From: Juglans regia
Lineage: Eukaryota > Streptophyta > Magnoliopsida > Fagales > Juglandaceae
Direction of reading: 5' to 3'
DNA: 64,000 nucleotides
Assembly: GCF_001411555.2 (NCBI RefSeq)
Contig: NC_049901.1
Span: 29,576,333-29,640,332 of the forward strand
The stretch's first letter is position 1. Every line of letters starts with the position of its first letter. Positions 11,196 to 24,399 of this stretch are shown here, piece by piece. Below the pieces are notes generated by a model, which was not told the origin of the DNA, ran no database searches, and saw only the letters and a list, made by a program, of their open reading frames with translations. The position numbers and the translations under genes are program-made.

Positions 11196-14100
11196 CTCGA
11201 TCTTCACGTTTCGAGACAAACTCAAGTGCGATCACGAGAAACTGAAAGTAGCGATTTCTAAAAATTAGAACTTAGTCACTAACAATTAGGAATCTGGAAA
11301 AATATCAACTTCGAGTAAAATTACTATTTTACCCTCTACATGTGGAAAAATGACCATTTTACCCCTAACTTAAGGATTTTGCATCCTAACTCCAAAAATC
11401 ACCAAAATTTACATACCTTATGTAAATTTTGTCCTAAACTCAAATATCAATTCAAAAAAAATTAAAACTAAACAAAACCATTAAAACTCTATAGGGCTTA
11501 AACTTACAAAGGCTATTTCCTTTGATTTTTTTTTTTTCTTTTTTAATTCTTTCAAATTTCAAAACTCATGATTAAACCAAAATTTTTCTTCTACTATACT
11601 CATAACATATTCCTAAGAATAATCATGCTTTGAATCATAAACAAAAGTCATCAAAATCACTAAAACCATACTTGAACTTTTTGATTTTTCTTGTAAGTTC
11701 AAAACAAAATTTTGTTTCTAACTTGTTTTGATCAACCTCTTGATCCATGACTTATAAAGAAGTGATCTTCAAACCAAAACATCACATGGTTTAGAAAGGT
11801 TTCCTAAAACAGATCCAAGCATCAAACTCAAGATCACATAGTTAAACATCACCCAAAACATAAATTTAGCCAAGAACATCATCACTTTGGCCTAACCAAA
11901 TATCTGAATGCATAAAATTTCATATGTTCGAAAATAACATCAAATATCTTCAAAATAACATTCTAACATGTATATAAGATGCTTAGGATCTTCCAATAAA
12001 AATATCAAAGCCATTGGAATAAGATTAAACCATAAAAGATTTAAACTTTCTCAAAACAGAAACTGTTTTTCCTCTTCCAGTTTCTAAGCTTCTAGACCTA
12101 AGAAAATATTTCACCAAAACTTTTAATCATGCAACAAATCCTCAACCAATAATCATATACACATGTTAACAGTACTCCATAAAAATTTCGGACCAAGATC
12201 TATTCATTAGCTTGGTCAAAACCTCCAAAATATAACACACTCTCCAGTTTATCGCCCAGAATGACCTTTCTGGGGTCTAAACAACTTTTTACCAATCAAA
12301 TGATCTCCAAATGGAACAAATAAGATATCCACGTAAACTAGACTCCAAAAGAAACAACTTTCATGAAGGAAATGTTGCGAGGAAACACTTACAAAAGCTT
12401 AGAAACAGGCATTCAAAAGAGGTACGAAAAACTGTCCGAGAGTGTCTTTTGTGTTCTATGAAGGAAAAGTGTAAAGGAGAGCTGCTTTTCGTGGGAAGTG
12501 GACTGGAGAGCTTCTTACACAAGCTATGTAAAGTGATAGGACTGAAGGAATGGTTGAGTGTTGGCCTTTTCTTCTCATAAAAATCAGACCAAGATCTTTT
12601 CTTAAGGTGGAGTGTAAGAGTGAATGAGTGAGGTGGCCCTTTAGCTATGTCTTTCAAGAACCTTCTAGGCTCTTCTTGTACAGATCTGGCCAGCCAAGTG
12701 GGGGGTACAAAACTTAGCCATGAAGCAATCCTATGGTGACCAAATTCGTGGGCCTTAAAGGGCCTAAACCGAATGGGCCTAAAATTTGGGGTTTAAAGAG
12801 GGTTTTGGTTGCTATCAAGCCCAAATCCAATATCACTTGGCCCAATCAATTTTTCAAGGTTAACAAGGTTGGATAATGATGTTCTAACACAAATTTGAAG
12901 GATTAATAGCATGTGGAAGTGATTTAATCAAGTGATTAAACACAATGCTAGAAATCGGATTAGAAAATGTTTAGAGGCCAACTTTAGGGTTTTGGGGAAA
13001 CCGTTTAGGGTTTCGATTTCAACCATGCTTTTGGGCTTTCGATTGGATTCCCACCATTTAGAATTTCACTAGGATTGAAAACCTCTTTGATCTGGCACAA
13101 TTTGGTTGAGCAGATGAAACAAAGTTTTGCTTAAGCGACATGATCTCACACCTTGATTCCTTCAAATCCAACAAACGTTCCTTATGGTGCCAAGTGTCTA
13201 AAATTATTCACTAAGTGTGGCTAAGATCTTGCCAAGTGTCCAAATAAAACTTCTCTAATCCAATTTGGACATTCCACACTGTGATTTCGAAACACTGCAA
13301 TTGGTGCGCTTATCGAGGTTACTATTCACTTCGAAAAAGTGAATCATAAACTTAGTACTAAAAATTCCTAAATATTCATATTAACCTTTAGTGAAAATCT
13401 TTTACCGAAATTTAACCTCGAAGTGCCCCTAAAAATAATTTCACAATTTCCAACAGACGTTTCGTCCGGAATTATGAAAATAGGATATTGTGCCATAAAA
13501 TCCTAAATAATCCACTGAGTGTAATGGCGTAGACCATAATGCATTCTGACACTTCTAACCACCTCAAATAAATAAAACTCATATTTCTAGCAGCATAGTG
13601 AGTGATAATACTGACTATGTTGACAGACTAAAACCTATGCAATAGGTCGATTCGTAAAAACTTATGGGATTTTCACGAGATTCCTAAAGTCAATAGAAAT
13701 TCCGCCAATGAATTTCTAGCGGGCTGTTACATTAGGAACCTCTTGAAAACTCCGTAAGTTTTCACAAATTGACCAATCGCGTAGGTTTTAGTCTGTCAGC
13801 ATAGTTAGTGTTGCCACTCACAATAGTGCCTAAAGCGTGATTTTATTTATTTGAGATGGCTAGAAGTGTCAGAATGCCATATGGTTTGCACCATTAGACT
13901 TAGTTGATTATTTAAGATTTTATGGTACAATAATCTCATTTTAAGTTTTCGGATGAAACGCTTATTAGAAACAACGTTTTGTTTATTTCAAGGTACTTCG
14001 GGGTTGAATTTCGATAAAAAAAAAATTGCGCAGTTAGTTTGGGATGTATATATAAGATTTTTCAGTGCAAACTTATTTTTCACTCACAGAGTGAATAATA

Positions 14101-14555
14101 ACCTCAATAGTAGCACCTAGTGCTGTGTTTTCAGAATCATAGTGTGGAATATCCAAATTTGGTTAGAGAAGTTTTATTTGGACACTTGGCAAGATCTTAG
14201 CCACACTTGGTCCATAGTATTGAACACTTGTCACCAAGAGGAACAATGAGATGGATTGAGAAGGAAATCATGGTGTGAGATCATTCCATTTAAGCAAAAT
14301 CATATTCCATCCAACCATCCAAATTGTGCCAAACCAAAGAGAGTTTCAACCTTAGTGAAACCCTAAATGGTTAGAATCTAATTAAAATCGCAAACGCTTG
14401 GTCGAAACCGAAACTCCAAAAGGTTTCCCAAAAACTAAAGTTGACTCCCAAACCCTATTTGATCCGATTTCAAGCATTGTGTTTAATCACTTGATTAAAT
14501 CACTTCCACATGTTATTAATTCGTTAAATTCATGTTATGACATCATTATCCAACC

Positions 14556-15213
14556 TTTTTTTTGTTGATAATAACGGACCACATTCCATTCATTAAGAGA
14601 GGACATACAAAGTTGACTTAAAAACAAGTCAATTACAAACGTTAATAGCTTCCCAGCACACTTTTGTGACTGACATTGTCTAATCTAGATGGCAGATCTC
14701 TAAAGACCTAAGTCTAAGAGATAGCACAAACTCTATCCACGATAGAGTTAACAGTAACCAAGTAACAAAACTCCATACCCGACTAATCGGAATATGGAGC
14801 ACCAACCCCACCATAAGCACCTCGTGAGGGGGACAACTCCATTTAGACTAAGGTCCAAAGGCACTATGTTTTTAGATTTTTTTGTTTGAAAATAAAGACA
14901 ATACATAAAATAAACTACATTGTGAAAACACTGTAAAAGTAGAAAAATAGTGCAAAAAAATATGTTGGAGGGAAAAAATCGACGGTCGATCTTGGGAGAT
15001 CCAGAGTCGCCAGTTCCGGAACAGCCGTGCATTGTAGAGGCAAAGCTCTCCTTGGTGGCGCGTGAGGGCCACACGCCAGCGAGCTCCAAATTTGGGGGGG
15101 CGGGGGAAGAAGCCTAAGCTTCCACCCCCTTGAGCCGATTCTGAAGTTTGGGGGAGTTTAGAGCGAAGGGAGAGGGTTTAGAGAGAGAAAGCTTTGTTCA
15201 CGATCTTGGGGTG
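14556..15213 (-). mobile_element. Poly(A) retroposon R2, nested in the 3' LTR of E
   Basis: A perfect 15-bp target duplication (CATCATTATCCAACC at 14541-14555 and 15214-15228) flanks it. It begins on the plus strand with eight T, so its poly(A) end is at the left and it reads on the minus strand. About 100 bp (14968-15068) is homologous to R1 at about 989-1095. It contains no RT. Confidence 0.85.
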
Positions 15214-17976
15214 CATCATTATCCAACCCTTCAAACTTTGGCAATTTGATTGGGCCAAGAAAAATTAAATTTTGGCTTCATAGCAACTTAAACCCTAACC
15301 AAACCCTTTTTAGACCCCAAATGAAACCCACTTGTTTAAAGCCCATTAAGGCCCACGAACTTTGGCCACCTTGGAAAAAAATTTTAAGGAAGTTTTCACC
15401 CACCCATGGCAAGCCATCTACAACTCCTAACAGCCCAAAAGTCGTGCGTAATGTGAAGGCCAAAGGCCACCTCACCACCACCCTTCTCTTGGAAGTTTCC
15501 TTGACTAAAAGCCACTCATTATTTGCACCTTTTTGTGACCTAATCACCATATCTCAAGATGTCACACAAGGCTATACCTCCATTTTTAGAAGTAATTTAG
15601 GCGTGCAGGTCACTGCTTCCCTCACTTCACCACTTTTTACCCCTATTCTTGAAAAGAAACCCTCATAAGCTCTCTCGGGCAGATTCCATATGCTTTTTGC
15701 GTGCCATTTTTGAAACCTTTTTAAGTATCATCTAAAAATGATTCCTTCATTAAAGTTTTTCTTATTGGAGTTTTGTTTTCGTGGGTATCTTTATTGTTTG
15801 ATTTTATGGCCGTTTGGTCAGTCAAAAGTTGTTTTAATAGTGGAAAGGTCAATTTGGGCAATAATATGGATAGTGTGTTGTGTTTTGGAGTTTTTGACCA
15901 AGCTAATGGAGAAATCTTGGTCCAAAATGTTTATGGAGTATTTTTAACTTATATATATGAATGGTTGTTGGAGATTAGTTGCATGATTAAAAATTTTGAT
16001 GAAAGATTTTCTCAAATCTAGAAACTTAGAAACTAGAAGAGGAAACATATCTTTTTTAAGAAAGTTTGAATATTTTGTGGTTTAATCTTTCTGTAATGGC
16101 TTTGCTATTTTTATTTGACAATCCTAAGCCTTTTATCTACATGTTAGGATGTTAGTTTGAAGATTTTTGGTGTTAGTTGCAAATATGTGAATTTTTATGC
16201 AAGAGATTATATGGTTGGGTCAAAAGTTTGATGTTTTTAGTTAGATCCATGTTTTGAATTATTTTTTAGTCATGGATTTTAAGTTTAATGCTTGAATCTA
16301 CTTTAAAATACATTTTTAAATCATATGATGCTTTGGTGATCTTACCATAGAAGGCCTCTGATGAAGTATTTGATCAAAGCTAGTTAGGAGAGGAATTTTA
16401 TTTTTGGCTAAGGGAAGGAGCCGAGTGCTTCATGTGTTGATTCAAAGCATGTTAGTTCTTAGGATTTGTGTTGTGAACATGTTAGAAGAAAGTTTAGATT
16501 TTTGGAGTTCTAGGAAATGTTTTGAAATAAGTCAAACCTTGAGATTCAAGAGTTGTATTTTAGTTAAAAAGTTTGGATCTTTTTACTAAAGAGTTTTGTG
16601 ATTATGTGAAGTATAATGTTGTTGGATGTTTTAATCATGCTTTGAAACTTAGGATATGAGATTCGTTTTAATCTTTTCTAAGTTGATATTTGAGTTTAGG
16701 ACAAAATTTATATGCAAAATGTAAATTTTGATGATTTTTGGAGTTAGGATGTGAAATTCTAAAGTTTGGGATAAAATGATCATTTTTCTACATGTAGATG
16801 GTAAAATGATAATTTTACTCTAGTTAGCATTTCTTTATGCTTCTAATTGTTAGTGATTAAGTTTCTAATATTTAGAACTCCTACTTACAGTTTCTCGTGT
16901 TTCATACTTTTTTTCGTAAAACACAACGATCACTGTAAGTTAGCTTCTAACTTACTATCAGATTACTGCGTATGTATGTTGTTAAGGGAACCACTATTTA
17001 TGTACTTATGTTATCCTAAATACCATGCTACATCATGTATGTCTGTTACTCATGTTATATTCTACCATGATATATGTATCTGCCACATAATATATTTTGT
17101 TAGAAATATTTATTTGTTATACAATATACTTGTCACATAATGTTATTTGTTACACAGTATGTCATGTCACGAAATGTTTGTTTGTTACATATTATGCCAT
17201 ATCACGAAATGTTTGTTTGTTACATATTATGCCATGTCGTGAAACGTTTATCTGTTACATGTTATCCTATGTCATGAAATGTTTGTCTGTTTCATGTTAT
17301 GCCATGTCATTCATCTTACGTACATGCCACATTGCCTTACGTCAGGTCATCTATCATTTCGCTTCATATCATGTTATGTCTCGAGTACAAAGTGTGTATC
17401 AAAAATAATATTTTCACGTCAATCAAGTCAATTTCAAATTTCAATTTCATGTTCAGTTTCATGCATTATTAATTCACGTTCAATTCGAATTCTTATTATC
17501 GGTTAATTTATTCTACAGTCAAGTAATATATGATCTGCCTGGTATTGCAGTCAAGGCATACGTGCTGCCCGGTACTACTGTGAAGGAATATAATCTACCG
17601 TAACTACAAAAATGATATTCATGGTGAAGGTGTAGGAGTTACCTGACTACTCCAATTTACATAATCAAAATGCATAATTTTGTTACATGAGCTAGCATTT
17701 CCAGTTCAATTCAAGTCACGTTTAGTTTAGTTCAATTCATGTTTTTTTTTTAAAAGAGCAGGAAGTCACATGTCCAATAGTGACCCCTCCCAAAGTTTAT
17801 TAATAAAGCCCTCACTTATGGCGGAGGAATACCGTAGTTACAAGAAAGGACCATGGAAAAAAACAGGCCCATAATCAAGAAAAAAAAAACTAGAACAAAA
17901 ATAATAGACCACTATTTAAACAAAACCCACCACAACCCAAAAACCAAGGCTTACAAATAACCCCAACTTTTACAAC

Positions 17977-18474
17977 CTAATATCTCAAAGAAGGAAAACC
18001 CAAAGAATCCAAACGGATCAGGCCTCTAAGAACCTGAGGCAAATTATAACTACTCGAAAAATCCCACTCCGATCCTAAGGCCCCTGCCTTTGCTAACCAA
18101 TCCGCCACCCTATTACCTTCACGAAAAACATGCTGAAACCGACAATGAACCGTGCAAGCTAACTCAACAATTTCCTCCCAAAAATCCTCAAGGTACCATA
18201 CTCCACATCTCCCTCTACTCCACCAAGAAATAACTACCATAGAATCCATTTCAACTATCACATTTGAGAGATTCAACGTTTTGCATCTTCTCAACCCATA
18301 AAGGAGAGCCATAAGCTCCGCCTTATTATTAGAACCAAACCCAATATAAGAAGCATAAGCCTGAACCATCCCACCAGAAGCATCCCGAATAACCCCACCA
18401 ATACCACAAGAGCCCGGATTACCAATACTACTACCATCCGTATTCAATTTAAACCACCCCAGCGGCGGTTTATC
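17977..18474 (-). pseudogene. LINE RNase H domain
   Basis: RNase H cleaves RNA in RNA-DNA hybrids during retrotransposition. The open stretch (156 codons from the first ATG at 18447, TAA-side end at 17977) keeps the four-acid pattern: D in NTDGSSIGNPG (near residue 3), E in NNKAELMAL, D in VEMDSMVVI and D in EGNRVADWLAKAG. Its own frame is intact, but it is cut off from the upstream RT part by a stop. A domesticated or host RNase H-like gene is unlikely, because the zf-RVT remnant and poly(A) end adjoin it. Confidence 0.8.
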
Positions 18475-19295
18475 CTACCTCACCACTTTACAACTTGGAA
18501 CTTTCCGCAAAGCGTCCAGAATCATACCATCACGACGAGACAGATATTTATTTTGCTTAGCTGCCTGTGAGATGGACCCTAACCACACATATAGAATGAA
18601 CAACAGAATTATGCGATTCCAAAATACCTTCCATTCGAGCAAGACACCTCCTTCTCCATAGGCGCCAAGTAATAATAATGGGAATAATGCCAACAATAAA
18701 GCCCACCTGTGAGGAGGAGCTAGCCCTCCTAAACCAAATCTCAACATTCTGTTTCCAAGTTCTACCAAAAGGTATGCCAATAAGATTTCCAAAAAAAGAC
18801 CACACTCTGTATGGAAATTCTCCCTCAAAAAGCACATGATTAATATCTTCAATATGACCATGATTACAACAATTACATTTAGATACCAGAGGAATACCAA
18901 TACGGCGTAATCTGTCATCCACACTCAAGGCCATAAACCATGTCCTCCAAAAATGGATAGACATTTTTAAAGGAAGATTCTTATGCCAAATCCATGCATG
19001 CCAAACCATAGAATTACCTCTAATACGAATACAATTCCATGCAGATTTTGTAGAGAAAATACCTGTATCCGTAGGAGTCCAAACTAGAACGTCCTTTCCA
19101 TTCTTTAGTCTAGCTAAATCAGTTATTATCTCATCCACCTTATCATGCCCTACTAACTCCTCCAATAACTCCACATCCCAACTATTCGACAACCTACAAT
19201 CTTTAACTTTCAAAAGAGGTGAACCCATAATATTCATTTCATTAATCAATGGACCATTATCCCTCCAATTGTCATACCAGAAAAAAAGATCACCC
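18475..19295 (-). pseudogene. LINE zf-RVT region, frameshifted
   Basis: The reading frame contains LPLKMSIHFWRTW, then the zinc-binding cluster CNCCNHGHIEDINHVLFE, then YRVWSFFG, the usual zf-RVT pattern following plant LINE and LINE-like RT. The frame ends at 18557 with a frame change. The continuing frame stops at TAG (18475-18477) just before the RNase H domain, so the protein is broken in two places. Confidence 0.75.
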
Positions 19296-21036
19296 TCTCA
19301 TGTTTAGACTCAATTTAGTTCACATTTAGTTCAAGTTCAATTCATGTTCAGCTTCACATACAGTTTTATGTCATGTTTAGTTCATGTCAGTTCAGTTCTT
19401 CTCATGTCAGCTCAAGTCATGTTTTGTTAAATGTCAAGTCACGTGAAGCTTATTTATGATCATGTAAGCACTCATGTTTTTACTGTCATGCATGCATATT
19501 TAACCTGTATGTTAAGTTATCTATTAACTTGCTTTGATTTATAATCAAATCAATTGGACGAGGTCGAATAGAATGTGAAGTAGATAAAGAGTTGGAGCCT
19601 AACCCCCCATTTTCTAGACGTCAGTTTGGATATCATAGTTGAGCTACGTGAATGGCTCAACGAATTAGTACAACATTTTTTTATTTCCAGACTGTAGTTA
19701 TGGAGTGCTATCTCTAATACTCTTTATGTTACAGACCTGTTGGACAACTACTATAACCTTTTGGATACTAGTTATCACATGAATTTTATGAAGCATGTAT
19801 ATGTTTTGGGATATATTACTTATGGTACATAGTATTGCTAAAAGAAAAAAAATTATTTGCTGCAAAAATTTTATATTTCTATATGCATGTTAGGTTCATT
19901 GCACCCTTAATTGTCATGAATGGGGGCAAGTAACCTTGTGCGGTATGTCTCAACGCTTCAAGTTTCGTCAGATCCCAAGTAGAATTTGGGGGTGTCACAC
20001 CTGTGAACTGACACGTATGTTACCGCACTCATTGCTGGTGTAGATACTTATGTTGTGATGAGGTAATTGATAGGGACACACGGATCAAGGGGAACTGTGT
20101 AGCACCTATATGTTCACATTAATTAATCATGTCCTTTTATTGAACAAGATTTTAAGTTCATGTATTTCATGTTCTTGTTCATGTTATTCAACGTTTAGTT
20201 CAGTTCATGTTCACTTTCAGTCAATTCACATTTAGTTCAGGTTCAGGTTCATGTTACGTTAAGTTGATATTCAAGTCAGTTCACGTTCAAGTTCATGTCA
20301 TTTCAAGTTCAGTTTCAAGCTCAGTCTATGCTCAAGTTCAAGTCATGTAAGCCTATGCCATATTATATGTCAAGTCACATCATGCTTATTTGTGATTATG
20401 AATATGCATTCATGCCTTCACTGCCTTGCATGCATCCATAAACTATATGTTAAAGTTTCATGTTAACTTGCTAAGATTTGTATTCAAATCTCATCGTGCT
20501 AGTCCCAACTACCATCCCCCCCCCCCTCAAATCGTAGCCGATGTGCCAGCATCAAGAGATGGAGCGGAGTTTAGCCGATTGAAGGAGGACAATTAGGCAG
20601 TGCTGATGTGATGTGAAGCTCGTGGTCACCATGATTAGGTTTCTAGATAGCATTATGGTGTCCCTAGTCGAGTTATGCCAGTTGCTCAATAGACTAGCCT
20701 AGTAGTTTTATTTCAGTGAATGTACTTATAGAGCTCTGTCTCCAGCACCTCTGAGATTATAGATGTTTTGGACTTGTGTTGTAATCATGGTTATGTATAA
20801 CTTTCATGTTTCATGTAATATGTTTCAGAATCATTTGGGATGTTATTAGTTTGGTGTATAGTATTGCTCAAAGAAAAAAAAATTATCAAATGCAAATATT
20901 GCATATTGCTAGATGTATGCTAGATGCATTGCATCTTTAACTGCCATGAATGGGAGAAGGTAACCTTATGTTATATGTCTCAATGCTTCAGATGTCTGTT
21001 CTATCCCAAGTAAAAATTTGGGGGCGTCACAGATGG

Positions 21037-21500
21037 CATGCACAATGGCATAATGGGTGAATGAGTACTAGAAGCCCTCAGTGGCAGATAGGATGCCAAC
21101 CACCCTTCGCGAACAGCTCTTCCGACCCCCACCTACTCCAACAGAAGACTAGACAGAATCAACGGAGGTTGCTCCGCTTGGTTTTCGCCATGCAAAGTAT
21201 AGGGGCCGATGGGAACCATCTCGCCAATCAACAGTAAGCCGATGAGGAAATTACAAGCCACCACCATATGTGCCAACATTTTCTATCATTGATACATGCG
21301 CTAGCTAAAGCTACAAGTTGGAAGAAAGCCCATGCACCTAATTTGCACCTGGCCGTTCCACGCAAAGGAAAACCACCATCGGAAAGACTACATCTAAACG
21401 CCCGTGAGCTGGTGTGGCCCCAATTTGTCACTTCCTGACACCGCCGACGTTTTCTGTCACTGGTGAGTAAACCCTTAGCCAAGGTTTCTCCTTCCGCTAC
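21037..21500. other. Intergenic, right flank of D
   Basis: Continues the sequence broken at 3665. It is relatively GC-rich with an open minus frame at 21228-21482, but I recognise no family and find no second support for coding. Confidence 0.35.
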
Positions 21501-24235
21501 TTTAGTACCTAACTATTAGCTCCCTTAATCTCGATTAGCTTTTTGGGTTATATTTTTTTGGATTATTCTTAGCATTAGAGTCATATTTCAAACTTAGCTA
21601 GAAGTGTTGGGATGGTTTTTAATACGTTATTATGGTTTAATTACCACAGGACCACTAGTGAAGTGACATTTGAGGCTACTTTTGGGCAAATAAAGAGGTT
21701 AAATATGGGCGGTTTTAGAATTATGCCCAAGAGTGTCTTGGGAGTTGTCCTGGGCCAAGAGTAGGAGTCTTAAAGCCTAGACCCATTAGAATTTATGGTG
21801 TAAGAGACCTTTCTTGATGAGAATTAGGTTTTGGGCCCAACTGTGAGAAGGACTTGAAGCCTTTGGGTTTAAGTTGGTGCTAGTAAAGACCTTAGGCCCA
21901 ACCTTGGAAAGCCTTTGGGTTTATAAAGTTTGGTTAAATTTGGAGTTTATTTGTAAATAGTGAAAAATTAAGGCCTTAGTGGCATTTTTTAAAAGTTTAG
22001 GGGTATTTTTGTAAATTCTTATTTTTGAAACCTTTCAATTATGAACATCTTCCTTAGTAGTTCAAATCCTAACTTAATACAACTTTGATTATAGCCGCTA
22101 CGTTTTTCCAAACTCAGGCAATTTGTAAGTTGGCCTTTAACTTACACATTGATAAGTTATTTATGATTTTTTGATAAATGCCACTTTCATGCTATAATTT
22201 TCATTTGAGCATGAAACATCATGTTATATAATACATTGAGTACATAACTACTTGCCTACATGATGTGACACTTTCACCATTTTTAACATATTGCATATAA
22301 ATGTCATTTCCCCATGAAAGATTGCTACATATGCACATCTCATGAACTACATTTTTCAAACATAGCACGAAAATAATTTTTGTCACAACCCCAAGGGCGA
22401 ATGGGGAATTATCTTAATGGAATTAATTTGTCCACTCTGGAGTGAGTAAAAATGGACTAGTAACCTCTGTGTTGACGAAGAACAGTCAGCGGGTTTTGAA
22501 TATATATTTTTTTAAGAATGCTGGAGTGAAGTCAAATGTTATGACAACTAAGGTTAGTGGATGTACATGTTATGATGTTATGTTATGTTATGTTACGTTA
22601 CCAATGCATTGAGAACGAGTTTGTAGACAACGAAGTTTCAACGTGAGTTGTACTACGGTCACCAACAAGTACTCACAGTGTATATGGGGAACTGTGACGA
22701 TACCATACGTTATGATGTTAATGTTATGATTAAATGTGAATTTCTAATGATGATGAATCATTATGATGAAATATATGTTTTTGACAGTTGAAGTGAAAAA
22801 TTTTCTCTGTAAGAAAATGTGTCTCAGTTTTATGAAAATGTTTACGAATCTGAATGGGAGAGATGCTAATTTTTCTACATTGCACGCATTTCATATTTAT
22901 CATTCATCATGCATAATTTATCTTTGTGCATGTTGGTTGTCTACTTATTGAGATTTCAAGTAAATCTCACTCCTTGTGGACCCACTATCATTCCACTATG
23001 AATGATAGAAGTTGTGTCAGGACCTGATGAGAATAGACCAAATGGATTGTGGCGCCCCCAGCCCCCACTTGGGATTGGACGGTGGGACATGTAACACAAG
23101 GTTACACACTCCTCGTACATGACAGATAATATGCTATGCACCTAAGTATACTAGGAGTATGCAATAACGTAGCAGCAGAAAAATTGTGACGCCCCCAGAT
23201 TCCGCTTGGGATCGGACGGACATCTGAAGCGTCGGGATATGCAACACAAGGTTACTTGCTCCCGTTCATGACATATAAGATGCAATGTTCCTAACATGCA
23301 TCTAGCATTATGCAATATTCGCAACGGATAATAAATTTCTTTCTTTCTTTAGCAATACTATGCACCAAATTGAAATATCCCAAATACTAAAAATATATTT
23401 CATACTTAATGACATGTTAAATAACTAAGATCACAACAATAGTCCATATGATTATGATCAAAAGAGTGCTGGAGATTGAACTCCACAAATACAAGTAGTA
23501 ATTTGAGGTAACTACTGTACTACCATCTACGTCGCACCGTCGCTTAGTCAACCGTTTCCAGTTGGTCAATTCCCGGTTCTCCTTCAAATCTCCTATAACA
23601 AAATCTACCATTCGGGAGGAATGATAGTTGGGACTACCACAGTGAGATTTGATTACAAATCTCAGCAAGTTAACGAAAAACTTCCATACAGGTTAATAAT
23701 GCATGCATGGCAGTAAAAGCATGAATGCATAATCAAATCATAAGTAATCATAACATAACTTGACATACAACATAACATAACTGGCATAACTTAAACTGAA
23801 ACTGAAGGTTAGCATGAACGTGACTTGAAACATAACATGGACTTGAAACATAGCATGAACGTGAACTTGAAATATAACATGGACTTGAAACATAACATGA
23901 ACGTGAAGATGCATAATTTGAACATGAACTTGAGCATGACATAACATAAATGTGAACTTAGAACATAACGTAAACACAACATAACATGAACTTAAAACAT
24001 ATTCTTGTCTTATGGGATTATCATGATTGCGTGAAAGTAAACTTGAACATAACATAACGTGAACTTGAAACATGACTTGAACGTGAAATACATGAACTTA
24101 AAATCTTATTCAATAGACTTAATCATTAAAGTGACCATATGGGTGCTACACAGGTCCCCTTGAGCTGTGTGTCCCTGCCGATTACCACATCACATCACAG
24201 ATTTCTATATCAGCTGTGAGTGCGTTAATACGTAC

Positions 24236-24386
24236 TCCACAGTTGTTGTGGCCCCACGTATTCTACGTGTCACAATTGCTGTGTCTCACGTAGTGTATGC
24301 TCCACAGTTGTTGTGGTCCCATACTTCATGCTCCACAGTTGTTGTGGCCCCATGACTTATTTGTTTGTGCCACACTTGCTGTGGAC
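24236..24386. repeat. Hairpin array in LTR B
   Basis: Same organisation as the array in A: repeated CCACA-GTTGT-TGTGG units. One arm-loop variant is CCACACTTGCTGTGG. Confidence 0.8.
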
Positions 24387-24399
24387 ACACGTAACATAA

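Larger units (their letters stand above)
9319..13731 (-). mobile_element. Solo LTR A, 4413 bp, inserted in the 3' LTR of E
   Basis: On the plus strand it runs TGTGACGCCCGC...GCGGGCTGTTACA, that is, an LTR in minus orientation. It is flanked by TTAGG at 9314-9318 and 13732-13736. It holds two fields of degenerate short tandem repeats (about 9860-10200 and 10690-11100), the hairpin array at 10346-10493 and the donor-like palindrome at 11175-11195. Short open frames across it recur at matching places in B and C and look like by-products of repeat structure. Confidence 0.9.
17745..19297 (-). mobile_element. 5'-truncated L1-type LINE
   Basis: Its poly(A) tail is the T run at 17742-17751. A short direct repeat TCATGTTT (17737-17744 and 19298-19305) may be the target duplication. 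On the minus strand it encodes the end of the reverse-transcriptase protein: a zinc-binding region, then RNase H, then a 3' UTR of about 230 bp. The 5' part, including endonuclease and RT palm, is absent, as usual after incomplete reverse transcription. Confidence 0.85.
5615..19999 (+). mobile_element. Ty3/gypsy element E, pol deleted, nested in D
   Basis: The order is 5' LTR (5615-6647), primer binding site (6651-6662), decayed gag (about 7440-8400), a stretch without recognisable pol, polypurine tract (9258-9269) and 3' LTR (9270-19999, itself carrying A, R2 and a LINE). It is flanked by the target duplication CCTGT at 5610-5614 and 20000-20004. The PBS fixes the orientation, and hence that of the related solo LTRs. 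Long LTRs, an initiator-Met primer site and a gag zinc knuckle fit the Del/Tekay chromovirus group. That clade name is inference. Confidence 0.88.
9270..19999 (+). repeat. 3' LTR of E, split by A, R2 and a LINE
   Basis: LTR sequence is found at 9270-9318, 13737-14555, 15229-17744 and 19306-19999, ending GGGGGTGTCACA. Net length is about 4.1 kb. Every junction with an insert shows its own target duplication, so the order of events can be read directly. Confidence 0.85.
3666..21031 (+). mobile_element. Solo LTR D, split by element E
   Basis: LTR sequence runs 3666-5614 and resumes at 20005-21031. It begins TGTAACAGCCCGCC and ends GGGGGCGTCACA, with the 5-bp target duplication GATGG at 3661-3665 and 21032-21036. 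Net length is about 3.0 kb. It appears to lack about 1 kb near 4200 that is present in its relatives. No internal region of its own is present, so it is a solo LTR left by LTR-LTR recombination. It shares sequence along its length with A, B, C and the LTRs of E. Confidence 0.85.

Noticed and set aside
22381..22400. TGTCACAACCCCAAGG as an independent LTR start
   Set aside because: The corresponding motif (TCACGACCCTAAG) is internal in D, A, B and C, so this is the inside of G.
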